A DNA stretch of 64,000 bases from Diphasiastrum complanatum (GCA_029204225.1 CM055092.1:28506359-28570358); one strand, 5' to 3'; shown: positions 48,080 to 61,439, counted from the first letter of the stretch. Program-made: numbers and translations. The notes: generated by a model not told the origin, from the letters alone.

Positions 48080-51000
48080 TCATCTTTTTTGGAAGTTCAA
48101 GAATTTGATGGAGAAAGCGAAAACAAAAGCAAAGAGCACCACCAACCCCACATGCACAGCAGCAACAGCACCAAGGAAGTCATGGTGAAAGCCAAAATAG
48201 TCTACCAAAAATTGCTTCACTGTTTTATCAGCTTGGCCTGGGATATGAAGGGTTGTGCTGATATCTCCCAGTTGGGAAGTAATGAGTCCATACAGAGTCC
48301 AGGATACTGGGGAACCCCAATAGAACCATCTCCACCAGATGGGAATTTGCTGCAGCATCGACCATTTAGTAATGTCAAGCAGAAAACCAACACATATCTA
48401 TGCTTTTGAAAAATTCAGTGCAAAAAGAGGTAAATCCAGTATACTGAGATAATTCTTAAAGATGATGCCAAAAAGCGGATTGCTAGATCAGTAGACTCAT
48501 ACGATCTTACCGGTCGAGGAATTATGAAACCAGAGAAGAGATTCCATATGACATAGAAGGCTGAAGAAACCACCGCTGCAAGTTGGTCATTGGGTGTAAA
48601 AGCCACTGTCATCATTCCGTACAATGTGAAGAACAGCAATGTGAAATACATGAAGAAGATAAACCAAAAGAATTTTGCAGCTGTCCACTCGAAGTTGACC
48701 ATCGAGTACACAATCAGTCCATAGATTATTGCCTGGCAAAAAACATATGGTATCTCAATAACGACCTGCAACAAAAACATCGCTGTTGGATCAGACTAGA
48801 GCAGCTGAAAAGTTGAAAGTTAGTAGTTACAGATCAAACCATATACTTGTGTTCCTAATTGCACCAGATATTTAGTTTTGAAACAAGGTGGAACGCGACT
48901 TGCCTGTGCAAATGCATAAGGAAGCGCCGAGTACATCCCAGCTGCCCTTTCACGGTAGTATACAGTACGCTCAACAGAGACTACTGGTTGCACTGTTGAG
49001 GAGTTGTTTACACCAAGGAAAAGAACGGAAGTATAGAGAGAACCCATCAGATTGAACAGATCCTGCTGGGTAGTCCTGTAGAATCCATGGCTCTCTAGGA
49101 TTAGAAACATTGAGATATAAATCACTATCCTGCTCTTCTCCATATAAAAGGAATGATAAATACGTCTCAGGGATTGTGAAGTTGAATGTGTACCTCTTAG
49201 AACCTAGGTTCCAAAATATAGTGCCAAATATAAGGGCGCAGGTGGACGTGAAAAAAAAGCGCACCATCACATACAAGGGATTTCTCCAGTAAGAAGATTG
49301 CTGCTTCCAAAGACAAGCTCTACATTGCTCTAAGAATGGCTGGGAAAATTTTGTAGGAAAGTATAGATCTTTTGATCCTGGAGCCGGCGTACTGAGCTCC
49401 TTAAATGAAGCCTCATTTTTCCTGTTAAAGCTCATTTTCGTATGGAATTAGATATTCAAGAGCCTTCACAACAATGCGAGCAACAGAAAAATAGGATAAA
49501 ACTCGGAGTAAAAGAAAAAGTGTATATGTGTAGGAGTAGATAAAGCGTACTTATATAGAGGGGAGGTTTTGTAGATTTCAGCAAAATCTACCCCAAGTCT
49601 GGATTCTGCTGCTTCGGAGCTTATATCTAGCATCCAAGTTGCAGGATTATATCCTTCCTTGATTTTAGGGACTCCATCGATCGCCTGATTATTTGCATTT
49701 ATAAATACATGTTAGTAGCCAGTAAGTCTGTCCAGAGTAAAAACTCAATAATGACTCTTTTAACTGGTAAAATCTAGTAAGAGCTGACCTGGAAATACTG
49801 AACGAGCTCGTTAGAAAGCTTGCCAAGAGGGCCTGCATAAATGACTCGTCCTCCTCTTTTCATCAACAAAAGCTGTCATAAATGACTCCATGAGAAAACT
49901 GTGTAAGCAGGGCTAAGAGTGGCAAACCTAGTAGTTTGATTGAATTAGCCACGTATAGAACAACACCAAGTGGGGTTTAACATGATACCTCATCAAAGGC
50001 CTCAAAAATGTCAATGCTGGGTTGATGTATGGTACAAACAACCGTTCGACCAGTGTCCACAGTGTTCCGGACTGTTCGCATTACAATGGCTGCTGCACGT
50101 GCATCTAACCCTGAAGTTGGCTCATCCATGAAAATTATCGAGGGGTTTGCAACAAGCTCAACTGCTATTGTTAATCGTTTTCGTTGCTCTGTGGAGAGAC
50201 CAGTCTCACCAGGAAGACCAACCAAGGCATCTCTCAAGGTTGTGAGTTCCACCAGCTCCATAACTTCTTCAACAAACATCTGAATTCAAGAAATTGCCCA
50301 TGATGCAAACAAGGTGTTACAACCAGGATGAAATACGTGCTTAGAATTGCTTAAGATAGAATTCAGATAAAGAGAAATGTTGTAACATACCAGCCTAGTA
50401 TGGTGATCAACTTCCATTGGCAAACGTAGCCATGCTGAATATACAAGAGATTCATAGACTGTGACATTTGGCGAATGAATGTCTGTTTGCTCACAATATC
50501 CAGATATACGTGCAAAGGTATCTTGTCTCTTAGGATATCCAGAGATGGTAATGCTACCTTCAATATAACCTCCAGTCTTCCGCCCAGCGAGAACATCCAT
50601 TAGAGTGGTCTTACCAGCTCCACTGACACCCACAAGAGCGGTAAGGACACCTGGTCTGAAGGAACCACTCACATCATGTAGAAGCTGCAATCTGTCTTCT
50701 GTCACGCCTTGACTTTTCATTTCCTGAAATTGGATGCGATTAAATCAGTTTTTTATTCTTCCATATCTGATATGAAGTCACAGTGTGCAAAAGAAACAAG
50801 CCAAGAAGGATGTGTTGACAGAATGTCAAAGTAACACAAATTAGATGAGACATATCACATTTATGCTTCTGAACTACATTGCCTCTACTTATTTTTATTG
50901 AATGTCAGAAGGAAAATCTGGTGTCTAAGATAAGTAACAACTACTTAAGAATGCCATTGAGGAAGATAGACATACAGGGGGCACATCCACAAAGTACTTA

Positions 51001-54000
51001 ATATGGTCAAAAGCCAATGCCAGAGGCTGAAATGGTAAAATCATTCCTCTCGTATGTATGTTGGTAGCAACATCCATTCCTTCAGAGTTGGCCTGAGACG
51101 CAATGCTTGATCTTCGCACTTGTAGCTCAGCTTCTCCAACTAGTAACAATAATAGTGAGGAGAACCATTAAAAAATGAGCAAATGTGTGCAAATTAGCAA
51201 AAGATATCAAGAGCGTCTTTGAGGAAGTACCCAATATACAGTAAGAGGAGACTTTTAAGTTTATGAAGGCCTGCAGCAAAACAATACCTTCAGATGAAAG
51301 TCTTGACAAGGATTGTCTTTTTGTCTTCGAAATACTTTCTCGAAAAGTGATCCTACTTAAATTTGATTGATCGTTTTCAATCACCTCCTCAGATGATACG
51401 ACATCCTCAGATACGATTGCCTGAGGCTTTCCACTTGCTGCATTCATTTAAAGTTAAATTAAGAGAAAGCTAAATGCTTTAATAACGTCTGCATTTCTTA
51501 CAAATCTTCAGTGCTTAAAAATGGCCAATTTTGGCAATCGTTACTTAAAATTTGCAAGAAGAGTAAGTGTCTCACGGTCTAAGTATGCCAAGGCCAAAAT
51601 GAATACGCCATTGAAAAAAACTGCAAATCCAACAAGGGCTCCAACTCCGATCCAATACCAATACCAATGAGGAAAAATTCCTCTAGCTTTCAAAGTTTGT
51701 TCACCAACAGTAGAAGAATTGTCAAATGGCTGCAGAAGGAAAAAACCATAGATGGGTTGAGAGATGACATTCCAAAGGCAAGCCGTAAGACAGCGACAGA
51801 TGTCAGCAAACCTTCAAAAGTCATCACAGACCCTAACAACAGCATACCTGATGCCACCTTGTTGCCAAAAATTCATTAACAGCGATTGCATTTTGTCCAT
51901 ACATCATGGGAGAAATCCAATAGCCCCATATCCACCATGGGTGAATGTTATCTATGCAAACATCCAGTAAGAAATGATTAGAACAATGACAATGGACTAT
52001 TCGCTCCTTGCAAAATTTAATTAAAATCAGATCAAATCAGTAGCACCCCAAAAAGTATACCTCTGGATACAACGAATCCACCAAGGACAAAAATAATCAG
52101 CAGTGCAAATGTACCGAAGGTGTTTGCCACAATCATGCTACGACCCAATGCGGCAATGAAGCGGAAAAGTCCCATTGACATGTTATGGACTAAGAATAGC
52201 AGAAAAAATTGACGAAAAAACCTGAAAGAAAAGGAGATTAATCAGCTCGGTGAGTCTCTCAGTATCAAATTGGCTATTGAACTTTAGTAGCATTGTTGAA
52301 GCTACAATATGAATACCGTAAAGATTTTCTAACCTGCCAGCACTAGGATCAAAGCCAATAACCCAATAGGTCAAAAAGACCCAAATGCCTGACTCAGCTA
52401 TAGATACAGGTATTCTGAGAAGCCAATTGGGTAAGGCATATGCCCATGCAGGGTAGAACAACAGGTCCCTCTGCTTATAAAATACAGGAAGTCTGAAAAC
52501 AGTCATTGAAAGCTCAGCAAATCCATTAAACATGATATTGATGAGGCCGAAAAACATTGCACTTAGATATTTACTCCCATCTTCCACAGTCTTGTGCTTC
52601 AGTTTTGTCCGGAAGAATACCGTCATTGTGATTATTGAAATAATTGCCAACTGCAGAAAAATGCAAAGTGCGTCAAAATCTGAATGAATTATACAAATAA
52701 CCTAAGAAGATCATTTTCTTGCAGCACAATTTAGCCATCCAGAACACATATATATGGGTGTCTTCATACCTGTACAGTCTTGAATATGTATATAAAAGAG
52801 TCCCGCTTCATTAGAAGCCATTCTCTTGAAAAGCAAGCTAGAAAGAGCTCCCAGTTGCTAAGAGCATATTTCTTAGTGACCAGTGCCGCAGGATGACTCT
52901 TTGATCTGTCAAAAGGTTTTGACAACTCTTGTGCAATGTTTTCGCCAACATGAAACTTTGCAAAGCTTTCTGCAAATTTGTCTACTGAAACATGCTGATA
53001 AGGTTGATCTCTATTTGCCCAATACTGTTCCTGGTCTTTCCTTGAAGTAACCTTCAATCAACGAACACAATATCAAAACTAGTGAGCTTATACATGTCAT
53101 ATAACTGCAGATGTGTAGTGACAGATTGATCAAGTGAGACAATTGAATAGGTATAATTGCGATTCTTTCAAGCGTAGCAAAACTGGGCCTTCTTACCTCT
53201 TGTAAGAAATCTGCAACACCTTTTCTTTCTGGACATCGGAAGCCCATGGTCTCAAAAAAGTCTAAAACTAGATCACGTGGCCCTTGATAGACTACCTGAC
53301 CTTCTGAAAGAAGTATGATATCATCAAACAGTTCAAAAGTCTCTGGTGCCGGCTGGAGCAATGAAACCACCATGGTCCCATCCATGACATGAACAGACTG
53401 TCTTAAACATTTGACAATCTGGAAAGTTGTTGAACTATCCAACCCAGTGGAGATTTCATCCATAAAAAGAGCTTTTGCTGGTCCCACTAGCATTTCTCCT
53501 GAATGAACATCAGCATGGAAGTGTTACTAAGAAAGTTTTGAAACTTTGTAAACTTCAGTTGCCAGATATGTAGATATACTAGCTCTTCAATAACTGTCAT
53601 CGCTTACCAGTTGTAACTCGTTTTTTCTGACCCCCAGATATTCCTCTCCTCATACCATTTCCTACTAGAGTATCAGCACAAATGTCAAGCCCTAGGATCT
53701 GCATTCCAGGAAAGATGAACCAGCAGAAGTGAGATAGCACCATTATGCTGCATAACATGCACATAACTGGTTGATGATGTCAAACAAAGGTCAATCGCTA
53801 AATAATTGAACCACTATATCCCGAAAAGTATACAAAGGCTGTGCACAAACCTTTAGAACGTAGTCTGTCATAATGCTAGTTTCTTGACCCTGCACTACAC
53901 TTGCCTGATCAATGCAACCAACCAACCAGTATCAAAATTTGAAGCACAGTGAAGATACAGGAACCAGGAAGGAGTTGAAAGAAGAAATTTCTGAAGTTAA

Positions 54001-55404
54001 ACACATTCATGGATGAATATGAGCTGGTTACTGAAAAGGTCTAGAATCTTTTTCATGGGCAATCTCAGAATCACAATCCTTTACACCCATAGACAACTCA
54101 CCTTTAGAAAAGCATCAACGACGGGATCGGGCTTAATGCCAGCTAACTTTTCTCTCCTGGAAAGTTCGGAAAGTATGTCTGGAAGAAGTTGTGATTGAAA
54201 AGTTCAGTTTCCAGTATATAAACAGTCATAGCTTGACTCAAACATTAGTTCTTCATATGAAGAGGCACCACATTCTATCCCTCTAATTAAACTTTGCAAG
54301 ACTTACCATATCTAGAGCCAGCCCCTTGACAACGATTAGAAAAATCAAGAGTTTCCCTGACTGTCATTTCCCCAATATGTAAATCTGTTTGGCTAATGTA
54401 TGCAGATGTTCTTTGTGGTACAAATTCTTGAAGCTCATGTCCATTATATGTAACTCGTCCAGCCACCTGGAAGGGAACCACTATGATGTTACAAACTCGG
54501 AGAGCTTAAGGCTACCACAAGAACAAAATTAAGTTGCCTGCGATGGTTGCAGAATGAAATCGTAAGAAAATCTTTACCCTTAGGTCATGGTCAAGTTTTC
54601 CAGCAAGAGCCAACAGCAAGGTGGTCTTTCCAGAGCTAGGTGGTCCAAGAAGTAATGTCATCCTGTCAGAATCAAATGGTAATTTTGAGAATTAGCTTTG
54701 TTCAGCTTTGAGAGATTACGTAAGGAAAAGTTGACTTTGCTAAATTAAACTGTTGCATTTGTAGTGGAATTCAACTTGTTCATCTTTGAGTAATTTGATC
54801 GTTTTACGCAATTTAACGGGTAGAATTCTGGTGCATCCCAAATTAAACGGCTCACAAATAAAGAGGCCAACATTTCAAATCGCATCACAAGTGTTTGAGG
54901 AAAATTGTGATGAAAAGACAAAGTGTTCTAGTATTGCTTCACCTGGAGGGCTTTATGCTGCCGCTCACATCTTTCAGGATGGTAAACACCCTTTTCTTTG
55001 ATGGGAATAGGTGAAGAGCACCGAGTACATCCTGCCAAGAAGAGTAAAAATTTTGAGCTTGGATCCAAGATACGATTTCAAGGGCAAATAGTGATCTAAA
55101 GAGGTTAGGTAACCAAAACGAGTAGCAGCTTCCCCTAATTTATCTCCTCTCTATACAGTTATGGCTATTACCCCAAGAATGTTGACGGTAAAATTGATGA
55201 GTGTAGGAAGTGCTCTGGTTCCCACATAAACGTCTGCCTCCACATTCAAATGCTCAAATCTCACTTCGATTTTGGGCAAAGCTATCCCTACCCTGATCAC
55301 AACAAAGGCAGGTCAGTTTAGTCAGTGAAAAAGAAATGGATTACCCTGTTGCTCACTAATTTTCTCTCATTCTGCCCTTTCATGACCTTTTCTAAATTCT
55401 GTTA

Positions 55405-55487
<83 letters not shown>

Positions 55488-55831
55488 TGGTCGATTCTGT
55501 TTCGGAGTTTGATGAGAAACCGTTCATTGTCTTCCTCTGTCACCTTAAATACTTTGTCAAGAATGTGCTGGCGTTCCTCATGTCCGAGTTTACTCACATC
55601 CACCTCCTCGTGGATAAATCTCCCGTTATCAGCTTCTGTTTTGACAATAGCAGTTCGTAGGCGATTGTAGGTAGGCATCTTTTCTAATGCTGCCCATTTC
55701 AAGGCCTCCTCGTCATCTTCCTCTCGGTGACCAGTGGAGGCACGAGTGAAAACAATATTATCACCCCATGAGCTCAGAGAACTTCTGCCACCCCATATCT
55801 CTGCATCCAGTTTGGGAGTTGGTGCTGCCAT
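48080..55831 (-). CDS. PDR-type ABC transporter (ABCG subfamily, full size), 24 exons
   Basis: ATP-driven membrane exporter; plant PDRs move terpenoids, hormones, lipids or xenobiotics (substrate here unknown). Exons: 55831-55488, 55292-55172, 55031-54943, 54662-54578, 54466-54307, 54178-54102, 53904-53851, 53698-53608, 53498-53197, 53051-52770, 52650-52334, 52221-52061, 51951-51848, 51729-51576, 51437-51288, 51139-50976, 50723-50391, 50279-49989, 49872-49789, 49684-49551, 49421-49194, 49075-48904, 48765-48511 and 48349-48080 (TGA). All phases agree: 1473 aa, normal for PDRs. Two half-modules in reverse (NBD-TMD) order. NBD1: Walker A GPPSSGKT 191-198, signature ISGGQ 330-334, Walker B FMDE 352-355. 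NBD2: Walker A GVSGAGKT 917-924, signature LSTEQ 1024-1028, FMDE 1046-1049, then TSGLD. The N-terminal [19 protein letters not shown] motif is PDR-specific. Intact; one GC-AG intron (donor 48903). Confidence 0.95.
55408..55487 (-). repeat. (CT)n microsatellite at the donor end of ABC transporter intron 1
   Basis: On the gene strand, exon 1 ends CA|GTACTCTCTC and the CT tract of about 75 bp starts within four bases of the GT donor. The tract therefore occupies the 5' splice-site region, yet the splice junctions still agree in phase. Confidence 0.95.
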
Positions 55832-57440
55832 TTCAAGTCTCGAATTTTGCTGCTAGTGCCTTCGTTAGAGAAAAGCTAAATTGCTTTAATCCAAATTTCT
55901 GCAGATACAGAGATGGATTTTGCTTTTTCTCTGTAAAATGTCAGAAATCAAGCAGGCACTACTAGATACGATATCCACTAACTAAGCCCAGCTCGTCTAA
56001 ACTTAGCCAACTATAATTGCAAGTTAATCCGATTATCTTATCAATCCGCCGAACTCTTCCAAAGCAACTTTACTTAAATTGCTGCTTGGTTCAGTTCACC
56101 TCTATTTTCCACACTCTCAACGCCGATCCGAAATGGAAAAACTAAAAAGGGTCGATCACTTTGTTACTTCTCTTGATCCAAATCCTAATCTGCTGGGCAC
56201 TCATCTTGTCCTAGAGAAAGACAGAATCCAACCAGCAATCATGAAAACCTGAGAAACAAATGTAATGTGAGAGAGAGGCAGAGAGAGATGTCTGATGCAG
56301 TCTCTCGTCGTATGCAATTAGACTGGCCCAAGAATGGGTTGAAGCAAGAAATATGAGAGTGAAGACCATAATTTATAGAAGAGCAGAGACAACACCCAAT
56401 AAGGGGAGGAGAAGATCGGAGGTGGTGACATTAGAGTGAGAGAATGTAGTTTGTGTTTGTGGCAGTTGAAGAGAGATATTTTGAGTCAATTCTCACGCAC
56501 GTGGACAAATGAAGATGCAGCAACTGCAGTAGCAGTTGTAGAGAAGGAGGGCTCTTGGATTCCCGAAGACTCCATTATTATTAGATGAAGCGTGAGGCCT
56601 AAGAAATGGGAGTCGAGCAGCCGTTCCAGAACCAGAACCCCCTCGAGAGGCATTCCAGGAAGGTGAGAGATTAGAAATGCACGTGAGTTCCGTCCTTCAC
56701 TAGAAAACCAGCCACCAAATTCTGTGTAGACGTCACAAACTACATAGGGAGAAGGGTGTCAAGTCTATGGAGGAACATGTGGGATGGTGTAGAGATTCAC
56801 TTGCCTTTGTTGGCCTTGCTCTCTTACTTAACCTCAGGATGTGTTGGTCAAAGGAATAAGTCTGAAATCTTACAAAAGGTGTGAACCCGGTGGGATTCAC
56901 CACCCAACAATCCCACCCAAGTTCGCAACCCGGCCACCCACCCGGGCAGTGTTCTAGAAGGAAACAAGAGTGACCACTAACTTGTGTACAATAGATTCAC
57001 ATGTATTTGTTGGGATTGCCTTGCAAACTAAAGTCTTGATGAGTGTATTTCTAAAAGCAACTATGACTTCAAGCTCCCAACATCGACCCTCCCACCATCA
57101 ACAAAGGATGGTAGAGAAATCCTTGACTCATGGTAGAGTTTTTCGCATATTTGCAATATGATGTTGACATAAAAACATGATGGAAACGAAGGAACGTAAC
57201 AAAATGATTTCCGAAGGTCAAGGATGGAACGAAAGTAAATCCAAATGGTGTCGCATTTTTTGCAAGGAATATGGTGACTTATTGATGAAGCGAAGGTGTC
57301 GGCATTTTCGCAAAAGATACAGTAGGAAGTATCAATGTAGTAAAATTTCAAAACTGAAAATAACAAGTTGGATGAAATGTGAACGATATCGCAAATTTCG
57401 CATGTTTCGCAAAAACCTGAACTTCCATATTCATCGAAAA
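55832..57440. other. Presumed 5' leader and upstream region of the ABC gene, then unassigned DNA
   Basis: No coding region recognised. The segment 56890-56950 is rich in ACCCGG/CCCACC words, and 57170-57420 contains repeated TTTCGCA words. These could be transposon ends but have no partner in view. Confidence 0.35.
56371..56377 (-). promoter_or_regulatory. Possible TATA box for the ABC transporter gene
   Basis: TATAAAT on the minus strand about 540 bp upstream of the start codon. The region between is C/T- and GA-rich, as in many plant 5' leaders. The transcription start is unknown. Confidence 0.25.
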
Positions 57441-58079
57441 TTAGTCATAGTAGCGCTTTACTCTTGAGCCATTTACTCGAGTATCAAGTAAATGTCCTTT
57501 AAGATCGGCTAACTGAAGTGATCCATTGTTAAAAACTTCTATGATTTTGTAAGGTCCCATCCATCTGGTATGTAATTTCCCAGGAAACAAATGCGTCTGT
57601 TATCATACAGAAGCACGTAGTTCCCTCATTTAATTTTTATTTTTTTAATAGATTGATCGAAAATTTCTTTCTTTTATTCTGAATGTCGGAACTTTGAATT
57701 CTATTGGTAATGTGGGATGCATTCCATACACAAGATAGTATGGAGTCTGTCTAGTTGTGATCTTTTCGGCAGTTCTGTATGCCCATAAGACAGATGGTAA
57801 CTTCTGATCCCAATCAAAAGAATGCGTTTCCGTTACTTTATTCAGAATTTTACACAAAATTCTGTTTGCTCGCTCCGTAAGCCCATTCGCTTTAGGATTA
57901 TATGGAGTGGTTTGGTGATTGTAATTGAGAAATATGACAACATAGCCTCGATGGTCTGATTAAGGAAATGGGTTCCCCTATCACTAACGACTTCTAAGGG
58001 ACATCAATAACGTGTGATAATCTTTTGGAATAAAAACTTTGCTACAGTCTTAGCATCGTTTTTAATTGTGGCTTTGGCC

Positions 58080-58706
58080 TCTACCATCTTGGTAGCATAG
58101 TCCGTAGCAACAAGATGTAACGTCGACGAGTTTTACGAGTGATCAGTTTGATAGGCCCTACAAAATCTATCCCCCACTTCTCAAAAGGTGCTAAGGGAAT
58201 AATTGGAGTAAGTGGCCAATGTGTCATGAAGCTGGGTTTACCCATCCTCTGACATACATCACATTTTTGAATGAACAATTTAACATCTCTATAGATGGTA
58301 GGCCACCAATGTTTAGCGTTAAGGATCTTTCTTGCAGTACTTTTAAGAGCATAGTGGCCCCTCGAATCTTTCTCATGTAATGCACTTATCACAGTGGTCA
58401 TCTCGGTGGGTTCTAAACATCGACAAAGATTATCGTCGGCTCCTTATCTATACAATACACGTACGTCCACCAATCAGTGGTAAAAGTAGTCTTGGATCTA
58501 TCTTCCTCCTTAATGAAAACTTGATTATAACCTGAAAACCCATCTAAAAAACTATAACGTTCATGACCGGCTACTTGGTCAAGAATAGTATCTGTATAAG
58601 GCAGATGATGATAATCCTTTGCTGTAGCAGCATTTAGTTTCCTAAAATCCTGGCAAACTCTAATCTTGCCCTTCTTCTTCTTAGGTACTATAACTATTGG
58701 TGACAC
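58080..58706 (-). pseudogene. Gypsy RT start fused by deletion to integrase zinc finger
   Basis: RT reads SPIVIVPKKKKGKIRVCQDF and RYSFLDGFSGYNQVFIKEED, then breaks near 58430. From 58400 the integrase HHCC region follows (ALHEKDSRGHYA ... CDVCQRMG) and the first catalytic Asp block GIDFVGPI. The polymerase active site and RNase H are absent, so a deletion of well over 1 kb is implied. Confidence 0.8.
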
Positions 58707-59125
58707 CCACTCACTACTTAGAACAGGATATATAATATCCGCTCTAAGACATCTATCTAATTCATCTTTAACTTACAAGGAATACTTTGGATTTAATCTA
58801 TATTGGTGCTGCCTAACATGTATTGTTCCCTGAATAAGATCTATTCTATGTTCTCCCCATTTAACTGGTATTCCTGCTAAATCGTCCATCGATCAAGCAA
58901 ATAAGTTTTGATATTTCTAAAGAAGTAATATATACTCTTCACGTTTCCAGTCTAATTGGTGTTTATATGAATTTTACCTTTATTAATTTCTATTTCTACA
59001 TAATATGTCTTATCTACCATCCATTCAGTTAGGCTTGCTCTGGTTCCACCTAGAACTTCCCTTGACTCGGATGTTATTGGAATTTTCTCATCCTCATCAA
59101 TCTCATAACATTCTATGAAATTGAT

Positions 59126-59608
59126 CTAGGATTCAATAGGTCTAGCTAACTCCTCACCCCATCTCAAAAGGTGACCCCCTATTGGACTGTCTATGAGAAT
59201 GCCTAGAAAAAATATTTGTTTGGTAGACCAATTTATAATAGCATCCAGTTGATATAGCCATGGTCTTCCAAATAATATTGAATATGGTGGTGTATCTACT
59301 GGGTTTATGACAAAGAAATTCATAACGAACATCTTTGTCTCTATAACTACACTAATACCCTTTAGCTCACCTACTGGTATGCATTTGGATGCATCTGCTA
59401 AATGGATTTCATGATAAGTAATAGGCTGTATTCGTTTTTCTAGTCCTAATTCCTTAACCATCGTCTCATTTATTAAGTTGATACTGGATCCTGAGTCTAT
59501 TAGTATTCTATCAATAGTATGGTCTCCTATAATAGCACTAATCTCTGGGACTCCACAATCTCCTATATCTACATATTCTACTTTATTGCTATTTGTAGGT
59601 ATACTCAA
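59126..59608 (-). pseudogene. Gypsy aspartic protease region
   Basis: A 160-codon open stretch with the retropepsin-type active site ILIDSGSSINLI (about residue 36), the NPVDTPPYSILFGRPWLYQL block typical of the end of plant gypsy proteases, and no upstream methionine needed. It would process the element polyprotein if the element were intact. Confidence 0.8.
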
Positions 59609-60021
59609 TGTGACAAATCTCTCCCCTTCCTCAGTCCTTACAGACTAAGCTCTTTCATTCTCTGAAGTATAGCTCAAGGATGATGTATGTGTCTCACCTT
59701 CATACTTATCCTTTTCCCAGGATACCGTAATTCTTTTATGGCTTTTTCCCGTCGGTGTCTCCATCTAATATCTGAAGGTAATCTCCTTCTTCCAGTGGGT
59801 TATGACATTGGCTTGGTAGAGCCATGGTCATCCTAATAATACTTTATACGACGATTCTCGTGTAGTCCTTAATATAATAAAATCCATTAGGAACTTATGG
59901 TCTCCGATGTAGACTGTAACTTGGGACAATTCTCTATCGGTGATCTTCTAGTTGCATCAACTAACTTTAAATGTCTTAATGTGGGTGCTATTCTATGGTG
60001 AATGCCTAACTCGTATGTTCA

Positions 60022-60702
60022 TCAATCCATGTCGACAATAACGATCCATTTTCTTAGGCAAGCCGCCGAAGAACCATTCATTTTGCATAGGAATTGGATA
60101 TTGGGCTCAAATTTTTCAACTAAATTCTTAACTCTACGAGTATACTTTCTAAGTGATTTCTTCGGCTTTTTCTCAACAGAATTAAGTCGTGCCAACAATC
60201 TAGTGGAGTATCCTATCTCCCTAAACTGCTTAAGGATTGCTTCTTTTAAAGCGTTCCAAGTATTGACCATTTTCGGTACTAATTGACTATACCAAATCCT
60301 AGCCTGCTTTCGCAAAAGACCTGGCAAAATTCTAACTTTGTCCTCGTCTGTATGTTCTTTATTTGCTATAGTAATAGATTCAAACTGGGACAAATAACTA
60401 TCTGCATCTTCAGACGATGATCCCTTAAAGAAATCGTATCTAATTTTGGTAGATGTGGGTGGCGCTGGGTTCGCCATATTATCAGGTGGTGAACTAGGAG
60501 GACTAGGAGGACTAGGAGGATCAAGATCTAGGCTACGCTCAAATGATGGTTCTGATAAAGAAGATTTTGATCCTGAACTTGGTTCAGAAGTGGAATCAGA
60601 CAAATCTGAATCTGATGAGTCTGTAGAACTTGGTGTTTTAATGGACCTTTTCTCAAATGAATCTACAAACGTTGTAGTAGCGTTTAGAAGATCGTTAAAC
60701 AC
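60022..60702 (-). pseudogene. Gypsy gag fragment
   Basis: Ser/Asp/Pro-rich N-terminal linker, then a retrotransposon-gag type helical domain (ADSYLSQFESI ... RILPGLLRKQARIWYSQL ... ILKQFREIG ... LRKYTRRVKNLVEKF). The zinc knuckle is not seen; the frame breaks near 60030. Confidence 0.8.
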
Positions 60703-60974
60703 TTCAAGTGTTAATCTTGCTCTAATTGGTGAATTTTCAAATTCTGTAGATACAAATCTCTAGATTTTCTATATGCTTCTAATCGTTGTGCATGCTCTAA
60801 ACGTTTCTGTTCAATAGTTGCTTGAGAGTATGTTCTTGACATGCATTACATAAGAAAGATTCGTAGACTTAATACACTTAAAAATATTACAAAAGATGAA
60901 ATTCATCTCCCCGACAATGACGCCAAATTATGTGGTGGCCTAATCGTTATAGATTTCCACAAAATCAATGAATT

Positions 60975-61162
60975 AAGTAGTATAAAAGGTTTGATTGTTC
61001 CCCAAGAGAGAGAGTAATCTCTTCTTTTGTATGATAAGTGTATGTAAGAAGGTAATTGGAATGTGATATGTAATATTCACAATGAATGCTACAGCAACAT
61101 ATCTAGTTATCCAAAGAGATTTGGGTAAATTGGCATCCAGAAACACCAATGGTGAAACGATT
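60975..61162 (-). pseudogene. Copia integrase C-terminal fragment
   Basis: Minus-strand text LDANLPKSLWITRYVAVAFI then VNITYHIPIT matches the conserved copia block (LPK.LW.EAV..A.Y..NR) after the integrase core. It is bounded on the right by an inverted LTR end. Confidence 0.65.
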
Positions 61163-61232
61163 TGGTATGTGAAGTTTTTAGCACGTGTGAACTTCACCAC
61201 ACACCCTATAGGATCTTACTGAGGTGTTGTGA
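61163..61232 (-). repeat. Inverted copy of a copia LTR end
   Basis: This 70-bp block is the reverse complement of 62085-62152 with few differences (TGTGAAGTTTTTAGCACGTG against CATGTGCTAAAACTTCACA, and GATCCTATAG). It is part of an LTR from the same family in the opposite orientation. Confidence 0.8.
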
Positions 61233-61439
61233 TTGCACACAAGCATATGGAAGTGGCTCATCATTTTGTAAGAGAAAAAGTCATGGGAGAGAGATCTCAT
61301 TGGAACATGTTACATCTTCAGATTGTGTTGCAGATCTTCTCACCAAGCCTCTACTCAAGAATGTCTTTATGAAGATGAGGTCTAACCTTGGCCTAATCTC
61401 GAAGTCTATGTTGATAGGAACATAAATTTTAAGGAGGAG
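61233..61439 (+). pseudogene. Copia pol C-terminal end with polypurine tract
   Basis: Reads HMEVAHHFVREKVMG, LEHVTSSDCVADLLTKPL and FMKMRSNLGLISKSML, the conserved end of copia RNase H/pol. TTTTAAGGAGGAG at 61426-61438 is the polypurine tract directly before an LTR. Confidence 0.85.

Larger units (their letters stand above)
57441..60930 (-). mobile_element. Ty3/gypsy retrotransposon remnant (non-chromodomain type)
   Basis: Minus strand. Primer-binding site TGGCGTCATTGTCGGGGA at 60925-60908, close to the TGGCGCCGTTGCCGGGGA type seen in Athila/Tat-like plant elements. A gag start (MSRTYSQATIEQKRLEHAQR) lies at 60840, then retrotransposon gag (about 60702-60040), aspartic protease (59608-59126), RT (58706-58430), integrase (58401-58080 and about 57900-57441, TAA). 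The middle of RT (catalytic YxDD) and RNase H are deleted. Stops and frameshifts are common. LTRs are not identified; copia fragments abut its 5' side. Confidence 0.8.

Noticed and set aside
48089-48409. 106-codon plus-strand frame
   Set aside because: Lies antisense to the last exon of the ABC transporter and has no independent support.
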